From NCBI GenBank assembly GCA_900169975.1, contig LT827125.1, positions 313,468 through 377,467 of the forward strand: a stretch of DNA of 64,000 nt, written 5' to 3'. The notes under the pieces are model-generated. The model saw only the letters and a list, made by a program, of their open reading frames with translations. It was not told where the DNA came from and searched no databases. The stretch comes from Pseudoflavonifractor sp. Marseille-P3106 (GTDB lineage Bacteria > Bacillota > Clostridia > Oscillospirales > Oscillospiraceae). Position 1 is the stretch's first letter; every line of letters begins with the position of its first letter. A program made the position numbers and the translations under genes. Shown piece by piece: positions 36,084-43,187 of the stretch.

Positions 36084-36998
36084 ATGCAAGAGCAAAAGAG
36101 GACTTTCAAGTACGGAGACGTGTTCCACGTGGCCGGTCTGGACTGGATTGTGCTGCGGACCACCCCGGCGCCGACGCCGGACTGTTCCGATCTCCACTTC
36201 TGCGAGGCCACCGAAGACGTCTTCCAGGCCCCCTTTGATGAGAACGACTGCAACGACTGGAACAAGGCGAGCCTGCGGAAGCAGCTCAACGGCGAGTTCC
36301 TGGATAAGCTCATCGCTGAATGCCCCGGCCTGAAAGACGCCATCGTCCCCACCTACCGCGACCTGACCGCCGATGACGGCCTCCGGGACTACGGAAACTG
36401 TCTGGACAAGGTAACGATGCTCACCGCCGAAGAGTACCGGCAGACCCGCGATCTGCACCCCGCGCCGGAGCATTGGCGCTGGCTCATCACGCCGGACGGG
36501 ACCCCGAAGAGTTCCGGGACCTCTTTCGTGCGCTACGTGCACTCGGACGGGAGCCTCAACAGCGCCCGCGCGTACGACGGCCACAGGGGTGTGCGCCCGG
36601 CTTTAACTCTGAAATCTGACATCTTGGCATCTATCCTCGACGCCGAGGACAAGAAGAGAGCGGCGGAAATCCGGCCCGCCGACGGTCCTCAGCCTGGGGT
36701 GGATGAGACGCCGGAGCAAGCGGAAATGGCCCTCTATGAGCAGGCCGTGGAGCAGTTCGGGGAGAGCGCTCAAATCCTCATGGCGGTGGAAGAGATGAGC
36801 GAGCTGCAAAAGGCCCTACTCAAGTATCTGCGCTTCAAGGACCATGAGCAGGGCGATGAGGCGGAAATCCTGGCGGCGATCTCCGAAGAGAGGGCCGACG
36901 TGGAAATCATGCTGAACCAGCTCCACGTCATCTTCGGTGACAACACCGACATGGAGATTGCCAAGCTGGAGCACCTTTGTGAGCTGCTGGGTGAATGA
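36084..36998 (+). CDS. DUF6273 - MazG-like pyrophosphohydrolase fusion
   Basis: A 304-aa protein. Residues ~1-180 match DUF6273 (a lectin-fold-like domain): WIVLRTT, NDWNKASLRKQLNGEFLDKL and the typical RGVRPALTLKSD end. Residues ~215-304 are an all-alpha NTP pyrophosphohydrolase-like module with the metal-binding pattern EEMSEL (ExxE) and EERADVEIML (ExxD). MazG-type enzymes clean nucleotide pools or degrade alarmones. The joining of these two domains is unusual. The ATG follows AGGAGGAATTTACC. Confidence 0.7.
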   Translation: MQEQKRTFKYGDVFHVAGLDWIVLRTTPAPTPDCSDLHFCEATEDVFQAPFDENDCNDWNKASLRKQLNGEFLDKLIAECPGLKDAIVPTYRDLTADDGLRDYGNCLDKVTMLTAEEYRQTRDLHPAPEHWRWLITPDGTPKSSGTSFVRYVHSDGSLNSARAYDGHRGVRPALTLKSDILASILDAEDKKRAAEIRPADGPQPGVDETPEQAEMALYEQAVEQFGESAQILMAVEEMSELQKALLKYLRFKDHEQGDEAEILAAISEERADVEIMLNQLHVIFGDNTDMEIAKLEHLCELLGE

Positions 36999-37156
36999 CG
37001 ATGCTGCTGTTTACGTGGACCCTCTTCATCCTGATTACATTCACTGGCTTTTGCTACGCCTTTGGGGGCAAGACCATGAATGACCGGAGCAACGGCGCAA
37101 AGGTTACATCTGCGGGTATGCTGGCCCTGTCTATTCTAATCGCGTTTGGAGTGTAG
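36995..37156 (+). CDS. Small two-helix membrane protein
   Basis: A 53-residue ORF starting on the previous stop (ATGA) with two hydrophobic helices: residues ~3-22 (LLFTWTLFILITFTGFCYAF) and ~41-53 (MLALSILIAFGV). It fills a gap with no other gene. A phage holin-like or inner-membrane role is conceivable but unsupported. Confidence 0.5.
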   Translation: MTMLLFTWTLFILITFTGFCYAFGGKTMNDRSNGAKVTSAGMLALSILIAFGV

Positions 37157-37159
37157 CCT

Positions 37160-37513
37160 ATGCACGATGAAGTGTTCACCATCCCCGCCCGCCGGTGCAA
37201 GCGGTGTGGAGGTCTGCTGACATCCTCCCAGGGCTTGCGGGATGGGTACGGTCCCTGTTGCCTGCGGAAGATAAAGCAGGAAGAGGCCGACCGGAAGATG
37301 ATGGAGAACCAATGCAGCCTATTTGACATTGTGAAGCCGGGCGGCGGCGAGGCCGAAACTGAGAAAGGGCCGCTGAACGGGAAGTGCATCACGGGGAAAA
37401 GCCCGACCGGGCATTGTGGGGCCGCCGCCTACTGCTCGGAGCCATACGATTGCTGCGCCTCCTGTTCCTCTGACTGCAATATGCGGTGCGGCTGGCTCAG
37501 GGAAAGGAAATAA
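37160..37513 (+). CDS. DUF6011-like zinc protein
   Basis: A 117-residue protein. The N-terminus has the pattern CKRCGGLLTSSQGLRDGYGPCCLRK, the zinc ribbon of DUF6011-type phage and plasmid proteins. The C-terminus has a second cysteine-rich cluster (CCASCSSDCNMRCG). It probably binds zinc; function unknown. Confidence 0.65.
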   Translation: MHDEVFTIPARRCKRCGGLLTSSQGLRDGYGPCCLRKIKQEEADRKMMENQCSLFDIVKPGGGEAETEKGPLNGKCITGKSPTGHCGAAAYCSEPYDCCASCSSDCNMRCGWLRERK

Positions 37514-37520
37514 CTGACCT

Positions 37521-38348
37521 ATGAATATTCACAAGACCGACATTGAGTGGTGCAGCCACACATGGAACCCTGTAACGGGGTGTAAGCACGGGTGCGAATA
37601 CTGCTACGCCCGGCGCATGGTGTCCAGGTTTGGCCCGCACCCCTGCGAGCGGCCCATCATTGAGCCGCTGGAGGTACTGCCCAAGGGGACCGGGTGCTAC
37701 TACGTGGAGCAGCCTACCAAGCTCTGCGACGAAAACGGGGAGCCTGTGCGCTCCACCCCGTACCCCAAGGGCTTTGCCCCCACCTATCACGCCTACACCA
37801 TGGACTATCCTGAGAAGCGGAAGACGCCTGCGCGGATATTCGTCTCCAGCATGGGAGACCTGTTTGGGGAGTGGGTGCCGGACATCTGGATTGAGGATGT
37901 CTTCGCTGCCTGCAAGCGAGCGCCGCAGCATACCTACCTGTTCCTCACCAAGAACCCGCAGAGGTATCTTGACATGGGCCATGCCGGGAAGCTCCCCATG
38001 GAGCGGAACTTCTGGTACGGGACCACGATCACCGGCCCTGAGACGGAATACTTTGGAGCTTCCTGCGTCAACACGTTCCTGAGCATCGAGCCGCTGCTGG
38101 AGCCGTTCAGCGCGGATGACTGCGCCGGTTTCCGGCGGCTCGGTGAGCCTCTTTGGGTCATCATCGGAGCCATGACCGGACCGGGGAGCAAGCGAAAGCA
38201 GCCGAAGCGGGAATGGGTAGCGGCCATCACGGAAGTTGCTCAGTCTGCCGGGGTCCCCGTCTTTATGAAAAACAGTCTGAAAGACCTGTGGGGCGGCCCT
38301 CTCATTCAGGAGTACCCCGAGGGTATGGTGCGGGTAGACGGAGAATAA
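37521..38348 (+). CDS. DUF5131 (phage Gp37/Gp68) family protein
   Basis: A 275-aa protein beginning TDIEWCSHTWNPVTGCKHGCEYCYA, whose CxxxCxxC resembles a radical-SAM iron-sulphur site, followed by FVSSMGDLFGEWVP, HTYLFLTKNPQRY and GAMTGPGSK, all typical of the family. Members are often next to a three-Cys-motif partner (TcmP); I see none here. The reaction is unknown. The ATG is preceded by AAAGGAAA and TAACTGACCT. Confidence 0.85.
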   Translation: MNIHKTDIEWCSHTWNPVTGCKHGCEYCYARRMVSRFGPHPCERPIIEPLEVLPKGTGCYYVEQPTKLCDENGEPVRSTPYPKGFAPTYHAYTMDYPEKRKTPARIFVSSMGDLFGEWVPDIWIEDVFAACKRAPQHTYLFLTKNPQRYLDMGHAGKLPMERNFWYGTTITGPETEYFGASCVNTFLSIEPLLEPFSADDCAGFRRLGEPLWVIIGAMTGPGSKRKQPKREWVAAITEVAQSAGVPVFMKNSLKDLWGGPLIQEYPEGMVRVDGE

Positions 38349-38363
38349 CTGGAGGGAGAACTA

Positions 38364-38660
38364 TTGAAGAAGCGAAGCTGCCGGAGGACCGGCTTTGAAC
38401 AGGAGCAGCACGACCGGGCAATCCGGGTGCGGAAGATGACCGACGCTCAGCTCTGTGCCTACCTGGATGAGCTGGAGGCCCGCAACCAGCCCATCGTCAT
38501 CTCGCAGGATGAGCTTGAGAAAGTCATCAACGGCTTTATTGACAGCCTGGCTACCAGGAGCGACACCGGCCTGCGGGTCAGCGACGCCACCATCCGCAAA
38601 ATCCGGGCCATGGCCGTTGAAAATGGCTACCTCCGGCCTACTGGCGGAGGCGAGGCATGA
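38364..38660 (+). CDS. Hypothetical phage protein
   Basis: A 98-residue protein from a TTG start with GGAGGGAGAACTA upstream. It has a basic N-terminus and is helical and acidic after that. No domain recognised. It overlaps the next start by four bases. Confidence 0.5.
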   Translation: MKKRSCRRTGFEQEQHDRAIRVRKMTDAQLCAYLDELEARNQPIVISQDELEKVINGFIDSLATRSDTGLRVSDATIRKIRAMAVENGYLRPTGGGEA

Positions 38661-38848
38661 GCGAGCACCGAAAGAAAATCACCATCCGCGTATCGTCGCA
38701 GACAGCCTACCACCTGGAGGCCGAGGCTGAGCGCCTGGGCATATCCCCTGGGCGCGTGGTGGATGAGCTGATGAGGGCGGCCAAATTCTGTGGAGAAGTG
38801 TGTGGAATTTGTGGAAAACACCACAAAAAGCAAACAAATAAGCCTTAA
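38657..38848 (+). CDS. Ribbon-helix-helix-like small protein
   Basis: A 63-residue protein. KKITIRVSSQTAYHLEAEAERLGISPGRVVDELMRAA has the beta-helix-helix pattern of Arc/MetJ-type DNA-binding proteins; CGEVCGICGKHH follows at the C-terminus and may bind zinc. It may be a small transcription regulator. Confidence 0.6.
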   Translation: MSEHRKKITIRVSSQTAYHLEAEAERLGISPGRVVDELMRAAKFCGEVCGICGKHHKKQTNKP

Positions 38849-38866
38849 AAGTTAGGAGAGTAGACA

Positions 38867-39184
38867 ATGGGCATCTACGGTGCGGCGCTGAGGGAGCTTG
38901 AGCAATACCGGAGGGATGAGGCGGCGGGCCTGCTGCTGCGCCTGCCGGTCCCCCTGGGGGCTACGGTATGGCGGGTACGGGATAACCCGGTCTGTCACTA
39001 TGGGGTCCGGGAGGCTGAGAAATTCCTCTTTGGCCGAGTAGTCACCCCGCGCCGCATCGTGGAGCCTACGCCCTTTACCCTGGCCCTGCTGGACGCCTGG
39101 GGAAAGACCGTATTCTCCACCGAGGCTGAGGGGAGGACGATGTTAGAGCATGACACCAAGCGAGAGGGCGAAAGCGGCCCTTAG
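38867..39184 (+). CDS. Hypothetical phage protein
   Basis: A 105-residue protein with a good ribosome-binding site (TAGGAGAGTAGACA). The sequence LPVPLGATVWRVRDN and FLFGRVVTPRRIVEPTPF suggests a small beta-barrel domain. It overlaps RecU by 35 bases. No family assigned. Confidence 0.55.
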   Translation: MGIYGAALRELEQYRRDEAAGLLLRLPVPLGATVWRVRDNPVCHYGVREAEKFLFGRVVTPRRIVEPTPFTLALLDAWGKTVFSTEAEGRTMLEHDTKREGESGP

Positions 39185-39686
39185 ATACCAGAACCGGAAG
39201 AACCGCGCCCAGGGAGCCTTTTTTGAGCAGATGATAAACGGGGCCTGCGACTTCTACCGGAGCCGCCAGATCGCTGACATTGAGAAGACGCCGGAGCCGA
39301 TGCAGCCGACTAAGGACCTGGGCGGCGGGAAGTTCATCGCGCACTACACCAGCACGGCTCAGGCCGACTACAAGGGCTTTCTGTTCGGAGGCCGGGCGGT
39401 CAACTTCGAGGCCAAGTACACCGACGTTGAGAAGATGACCCAGGACCGCGTGACAGCGGACCAGACGGAGCGCCTGGAGCGGGCGCATCAATTCGGAGCC
39501 GTGGCCTTTGTCCTGTGCTCCTTTGGGTCCGTGGGATTTTACCGCATCCCATGGACAGTGTGGCGGGACATGAAAGGCCGGTTTGGGCATAAGTACATCA
39601 CGCCCCAGGAGGCAGCGCCCTATGAGGTCCGCATCGGCGGCCCCGGTGTGCTGTTGTTCCTGGAGGGATTGGAGGACAGACCATGA
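39150..39686 (+). CDS. RecU-like Holliday-junction resolvase
   Basis: A 178-aa protein of the RecU family. The PD-(D/E)XK active site is visible as ADYKG and FEAKYT, preceded by QGAFFEQMINGACDFYR and followed by DRVTADQTERLERAHQFGAVAFVLCSF and FYRIPWTVW. It resolves branched DNA in phage replication and recombination, consistent with the other recombination genes upstream. The ATG lies in the end of the preceding gene. Confidence 0.85.
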   Translation: MTPSERAKAALRYQNRKNRAQGAFFEQMINGACDFYRSRQIADIEKTPEPMQPTKDLGGGKFIAHYTSTAQADYKGFLFGGRAVNFEAKYTDVEKMTQDRVTADQTERLERAHQFGAVAFVLCSFGSVGFYRIPWTVWRDMKGRFGHKYITPQEAAPYEVRIGGPGVLLFLEGLEDRP

Positions 39687-39910
39687 GTAATTTCCAGAAA
39701 GACGTCCAGCTTCTTGCGGACCTCCAGGGCCTCATTGAGAAGCGGGAGAAGCAAGTCAACCCGCCGGAGGGCAGCACCGCCATCATGGGCGCGATCTCGC
39801 CGGTGCTGCGGGCCGCTATGCCGGCCGCACAGAAAGCGGCCCAGCGTGAGCTTGACATCCTGGTCCGGGTGAAAAACCGCCTGGGCGAGCTGATGGAGGG
39901 TCAGAGATGA
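39683..39910 (+). CDS. Hypothetical phage protein
   Basis: A 75-residue, mainly helical protein that starts on the RecU stop (ATGA) and ends on the next start in the same way. No domain seen; coupled translation with recU is likely. Confidence 0.5.
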   Translation: MSNFQKDVQLLADLQGLIEKREKQVNPPEGSTAIMGAISPVLRAAMPAAQKAAQRELDILVRVKNRLGELMEGQR

Positions 39911-40131
39911 GCGCCCGCCGGGAGCACCGTCTCCGCAACCTGGAGCGCCGGGTCGCGGAGCTGGAGACCATCGCCGCTACTCCGGTGTTCATCCACACCA
40001 AGGGAGACGGCGGAGAGGACTACGTTTTGGAAGCCGTGTGGAGCAAGGAGGAAGCCGACACCCACCCCGACAAGCGGCTGAGCCTGCTGGACCGGCTCAA
40101 AAATATCTTTACTGGAGGACATGAGAAATGA
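39907..40131 (+). CDS. Hypothetical phage protein with short coiled coil
   Basis: A 74-residue protein. The N-terminal RRLRNLERRVAELETIA-like heptad pattern indicates a short coiled coil; the rest is charged. It is linked to both neighbours by ATGA overlaps. Confidence 0.5.
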   Translation: MSARREHRLRNLERRVAELETIAATPVFIHTKGDGGEDYVLEAVWSKEEADTHPDKRLSLLDRLKNIFTGGHEK

Positions 40132-40613
40132 AACAGTACATCGGGACCAAGATTATTGAGGCCGAGCCTGCCTACCGCTGCATGGACGGTCAGGGGCGCG
40201 TCACCATCACCGATGACCCGTCCGAGGCGTTCCCCAACTTCCCCAGCGTGGAGGACGGCTACCGCGTCCGGTATGCGGACGGGTATGTGAGCTGGTCCCC
40301 CAAGGACACGTTTGAGCGGGCCTATCTTCCCCTGGAGACCAACAAGGAGCTGCGGACCGGCAAGCCCAGCATCAGTCAGGAGATGGTGGACAACTTCATC
40401 CTGGAGACCTGGACGCAGACCGCCGGGGAGAAGACTACCATCGTCCGGGCCATGCTGCGGAATGGCTTTGAGCTGGTGGAGGCGTCTTCCTGCGTAAGCC
40501 CTGAAAACTACGATGAGAAGCTGGGCCGCGAAATCTGCATGAAGAAAATCAAGGACCGCGTCTGGTATCTCCTGGGCTTTCTGCTCCAGACTGCGGTTAA
40601 TGGCGTCAAGTGA
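40128..40613 (+). CDS. Gp49-family phage protein
   Basis: A 161-aa protein. The N-terminal ~75 residues (YIGTKIIEAEPAYR ... GYRVRYADGYVSWSPKDTFERAYLPL) form a module common in Firmicutes phages. The C-terminal half matches the Gp49/66 family (SQEMVDNFILETWTQTAGEKTTIVRAMLRNGFELVEASSCV then YDEKLGREICMKKIKDRVW). Function is unknown; members usually sit in early or replication regions. Confidence 0.8.
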   Translation: MKQYIGTKIIEAEPAYRCMDGQGRVTITDDPSEAFPNFPSVEDGYRVRYADGYVSWSPKDTFERAYLPLETNKELRTGKPSISQEMVDNFILETWTQTAGEKTTIVRAMLRNGFELVEASSCVSPENYDEKLGREICMKKIKDRVWYLLGFLLQTAVNGVK

Positions 40614-40630
40614 GCTGTGGAGGTTTAGGT

Positions 40631-40948
40631 ATGGATAAGAATATTGCCGATCTGCTGGAGCTGATTAAGGCTCACCCGGAGCTGCCCATCGTCCCGATGG
40701 TGGACAGCGAGATTGTCTGTGATGAGGGCTACGCCCGCTGGCTGGGGTCCTGGGGCGCGGCCAGCGTCACAAAGTACCTGGTGTCGGAAGAGCACATCTT
40801 TTTCTTTGACGATGAAGATGTTGAGGCCCTCCTCATCGAAGTAAAGGGGTACGATGAATTTCTCTCCATGACGGATAAGGAGGCCCAGGAAGCCTACAAC
40901 GCCCTCCCCTGGGTGGAGTGCATCGCCGTAGACATCAATCTGCCATGA
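40631..40948 (+). CDS. Conserved acidic phage protein
   Basis: A 105-residue acidic protein. The ATG at 40631 follows GGAGGTTTAGGT; a GTG upstream is a worse start. Segments such as PIVPMVDSEIV, GYARWLGSWGAASVTKYLV and IFFFDDEDVEALL recur in phage hypothetical proteins. Function unknown. Confidence 0.6.
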   Translation: MDKNIADLLELIKAHPELPIVPMVDSEIVCDEGYARWLGSWGAASVTKYLVSEEHIFFFDDEDVEALLIEVKGYDEFLSMTDKEAQEAYNALPWVECIAVDINLP

Positions 40949-41235
40949 GCTGCTATGGGTGCGCCTGCGATCACTGTCTCTACAATGCGGAGCTTGAGGC
41001 GTGGTACATGACGCCGGGCGAGGTCCAGAACGCCGAGGACATCTGCTTCTGCTGCGATGAGTGCAAGCACTACGACGGCGACTTCTCCAAGCGCAGCCAG
41101 TGGCGCCCGGACTGCCCAAGGCACAAGCTCCCGGAAAAGTACCTTGAGATGCAGAGGATAGTCGAACAGCGGAGAGCGAGGGCCGCAGAGACGCGCCGGA
41201 GAAACTTCCAGATCATAAAGGGCGGGAAGCCCTGA
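40945..41235 (+). CDS. Cysteine-rich small protein
   Basis: A 96-residue protein starting on the previous stop (ATGA). Its N-terminal half has many cysteines (CYGCACDHC, CFCCDEC, C-P-R-H), enough for two zinc sites. The C-terminus is a basic helix. It may bind nucleic acid; the family is not recognised. Confidence 0.55.
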   Translation: MSCYGCACDHCLYNAELEAWYMTPGEVQNAEDICFCCDECKHYDGDFSKRSQWRPDCPRHKLPEKYLEMQRIVEQRRARAAETRRRNFQIIKGGKP

Positions 41236-41249
41236 GCAAATAAAAAAGC

Positions 41250-41306
41250 CGCCTCCCCCGGAGGGAAGACAGCCCGTGACAAAGCTATTTTACCACATGG
41301 GAGGCG
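41250..41306 (+). promoter_or_regulatory. Leader with alternative hairpins that can mask the ribosome-binding site
   Basis: CGCCTCCC (41250-41257) is complementary over eight bases to GGGAGGCG (41299-41306), which holds the Shine-Dalgarno sequence of the gene at 41316. The same left arm can instead form a local hairpin CCTCC/GGAGG (41252-41256, 41260-41264). The two pairings exclude each other, as in translational switches. Confidence 0.5.
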
Positions 41307-41315
41307 ACAAAATCA

Positions 41316-41825
41316 ATGGGCAAATCACAGGAGAACATCAGGGACATCATCATGCAGGCCGTTGAAGCCGGACGCATCTCTGCCGAGCGCACCGCCAAAG
41401 ATGCTTTCAAGGCTACTGAGCGCCGTCTCTACGGCCTGCCCACCCTGAAAATCAAGCTGGAGGATGACCTTGAGCGGCTGGAAGAGTTCAAGCTCTACGG
41501 GCCGCGAGAGCGGAGCAAGAGCATCACCCGGTTTGTCAAGAACGGGAACCGGCTCACCCCGGATGAGATATGGGAGGCCGTTCTCATGGACATGGAGGCC
41601 ACCATCGCGGCGGACCGCTATGAGATTGAGACCCTGGAGCGTGCGCTCGCCACGGTCCGGGATGACCCCTATTACCGGGCGCTGTCCGGGAAGTACCTGG
41701 ATGACGTGGACGATAGGGACATAGCTGAGGCCCTGGAGTGTGATACCTCCACCGTCTGGCGGCACCGAAAGAGGCTTGTGCAGCGCGTCGCAGTCTGGCT
41801 ATACGGCGCGGAAGCCTTGAGATAA
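41316..41825 (+). CDS. Late transcription regulator, ArpU/RinA-like (sigma region 4-like HTH)
   Basis: A 169-aa protein. The C-terminal 50 residues (YYRALSGKYLDDVDDRDIAEALECDTSTVWRHRKRLVQRVA) form a sigma region-4-type helix-turn-helix, as in ArpU/RinA phage regulators that switch on packaging and structural genes. The N-terminal part is helical. The position just before the promoters at 41858-41991 and the late genes fits. Translation may be controlled by the leader hairpins at 41250-41306. Confidence 0.75.
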   Translation: MGKSQENIRDIIMQAVEAGRISAERTAKDAFKATERRLYGLPTLKIKLEDDLERLEEFKLYGPRERSKSITRFVKNGNRLTPDEIWEAVLMDMEATIAADRYEIETLERALATVRDDPYYRALSGKYLDDVDDRDIAEALECDTSTVWRHRKRLVQRVAVWLYGAEALR

Positions 41826-41830
41826 GGGCT

Positions 41831-41872
41831 TGCAATTTTGCCGTGCAATTTTACAATTTGACGGTGCAATTT
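41831..41872 (+). repeat. Three TGCAATTT repeats over the first late promoter
   Basis: TGCAATTTT at 41831-41839 and 41844-41852, and TGCAATTT at 41865-41872. Two lie upstream of the -35 element and one in the spacer. They are likely binding sites for a regulator, perhaps the adjacent ArpU/RinA-like protein. Confidence 0.5.
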
Positions 41873-41886
41873 ATCTGTGTTATACT
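41858..41886 (+). promoter_or_regulatory. Upstream promoter of the HAD gene
   Basis: TTGACG (41858-41863), a 17-base spacer and TATACT (41881-41886) form a strong sigma-A promoter. It is overlapped by the TGCAATTT repeats. Confidence 0.7.
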
Positions 41887-41962
41887 CATCCACAATGAAA
41901 GAGTGTGGGTAGAGAAAACCGTCATAAATACCAAGTTCACGGCATATTTTTTGGGAAAACCT

Positions 41963-41991
41963 GTGACAAAAGCCCTGAAATGTGGTATAAT
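41963..41991 (+). promoter_or_regulatory. Second promoter of the HAD gene
   Basis: GTGACA (41963-41968), a 17-base spacer and TATAAT (41986-41991). The bases ATGTGGTATAAT are identical to those at the early promoter (23325-23336). Confidence 0.65.
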
Positions 41992-42024
41992 TACGGTAGG
42001 AAAAAGCAAAGGAGTAACTAACCT

Positions 42025-42501
42025 ATGAAAAACATCTGCCTACTCGATCTAAACTACACCCTGGTAGGAAACCAGGCGGACACGCGAATGCTCCGGCCAT
42101 TCTCCCGGCGCATGGAGGCCGAAGAGTACCGGGCCGATCTGATTGAGGCCATCCGGGATGACTATGTTATCATCGTGACGGCCAGACCGGACTACCAGAT
42201 GAAGCAGACTATGGCGAACATCAAGCGGAAGACCGGCTGGCAGCCCCAGGAGTGGTACTTCAACGACATCAACGCGGAGCCTCCGGTCTTCAAGGAGAGC
42301 GCCCTCCGGCGCTTCATCCTGCCCCGGCACGGCGCACAGAACGGCCCGGAGGGGGCGCACTACTACGCGGTGGAGAGCAATCCGAAGACGCGGGCCATGT
42401 ATGCGCGGTTCGGTATTGAGGCCGCCCCCTATGACCGCTTCATCAAATCGGCGGGCATGGCGAGGGTCCCGGCTTTCGACCAATGCAGCTTATTCGGATA
42501 A
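42025..42501 (+). CDS. HAD-superfamily phosphatase-like protein
   Basis: A 158-aa protein. The N-terminus ICLLDLNYTLVGN matches HAD motif I, but with D-x-N (D8, N10) where phosphatases have D-x-D; motif II is IIVTARPDYQ, and YYAVESNPKTRAMY resembles motif IV poorly. The missing second Asp is expected to weaken phosphatase action. Phage relatives include polynucleotide 3'-phosphatase domains. It stands alone between two strong promoters and a terminator, so it is expressed independently. The ATG is preceded by AAAGGAG and TAACTAACCT. Confidence 0.65.
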   Translation: MKNICLLDLNYTLVGNQADTRMLRPFSRRMEAEEYRADLIEAIRDDYVIIVTARPDYQMKQTMANIKRKTGWQPQEWYFNDINAEPPVFKESALRRFILPRHGAQNGPEGAHYYAVESNPKTRAMYARFGIEAAPYDRFIKSAGMARVPAFDQCSLFG

Positions 42502-42519
42502 CTGAATATCAGCCACCAG

Positions 42520-42547
42520 GCGGGACGCGAGAGCGCCCCGCTTTTTT
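42520..42547 (+). terminator. Intrinsic terminator after the HAD gene
   Basis: The arms 42520-42528 and 42533-42541 pair with one mismatch around the loop GAGA and are followed by six T. It would stop the HAD transcript before the ParB-like genes. Confidence 0.75.
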
Positions 42548-42575
42548 ATTGCCCAAATCTGAAAGGAGTGGAAGC

Positions 42576-43187
42576 GTGGAAACCAGAGTAATCAAGCTGG
42601 CCGACATCAAACCGGCCCCCTATAACCCCAGGGTGCAGCTCACGCCCAAGGACCAGGAGTATAAAGCCCTGGACGCGAGCATTGAGGAAAACGGCCTGGT
42701 CCTGCCTCTCATCGTGAACATCCGGGACAACTGCCTGATCGGAGGACACCAGCGGCTTTCCGTCCTGCTGGCCGCCGGGGAGACGGAGACAAACGCCGTC
42801 GTGGTGGATATGCCGGAGGCCCAGGCCAAGGCGCTGTGCATCGCCCTGAACAAGCTGGACGGCGAATGGGACTACGGCCAACTGGCCGACATCATCCGGC
42901 AGCTCATCGACGATGGAGAGAACCTACTCGCCACCGGCTTTACCCAGGCAGACATTGACGATCTCCTGGGGGAAATCGGCGGTGAGCTGGGCGAGGATGA
43001 GGAACCGCCCTCCCTGGGCAAGAAAGAGGACACCGCCGACGGCATTAAGTGTATCGTGGGCGACTTCTCTTTCCGTCTGGAGGAAGCGGAGTTTGAGGAC
43101 CTTATGGCAGACGTCCGGGAAAAGGTGGGCTTTACTCAGGAGCTTGTCTGCGCGGAGCTGAAAGGGAGGCTTTTCGATGAAGTATGA
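42576..43187 (+). CDS. ParB/sulfiredoxin-fold protein 1
   Basis: A 203-aa protein. Residues ~1-95 are a ParB N-terminal-like nuclease/CTPase fold: KLADIKPAPYNPR, SIEENGLVLPLIVN, and GGHQRLSVLLAAGE. Then ALNKLDGEWDYGQLADIIRQL gives the helical part that follows in phage members. The acidic C-terminal half is not classified. GTG at 42576 is the start because AAAGGAGTGGAAGC precedes it. It overlaps ParB-like protein 2 by 11 bases. Confidence 0.8.
   Translation: METRVIKLADIKPAPYNPRVQLTPKDQEYKALDASIEENGLVLPLIVNIRDNCLIGGHQRLSVLLAAGETETNAVVVDMPEAQAKALCIALNKLDGEWDYGQLADIIRQLIDDGENLLATGFTQADIDDLLGEIGGELGEDEEPPSLGKKEDTADGIKCIVGDFSFRLEEAEFEDLMADVREKVGFTQELVCAELKGRLFDEV

Noticed and set aside
36084-36640. 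DUF6273 domain with RGVRPAL as a possible diversity-generating retroelement target
   Set aside because: I found no reverse transcriptase, no template repeat and no adenine-specific variation pattern in the window.
37185-37215. CCGGTGCAAGCGG as a GTGCAA hairpin
   Set aside because: The bases encode the RCKRCGG zinc motif of the DUF6011-like protein; the stem does not pair in the same register.
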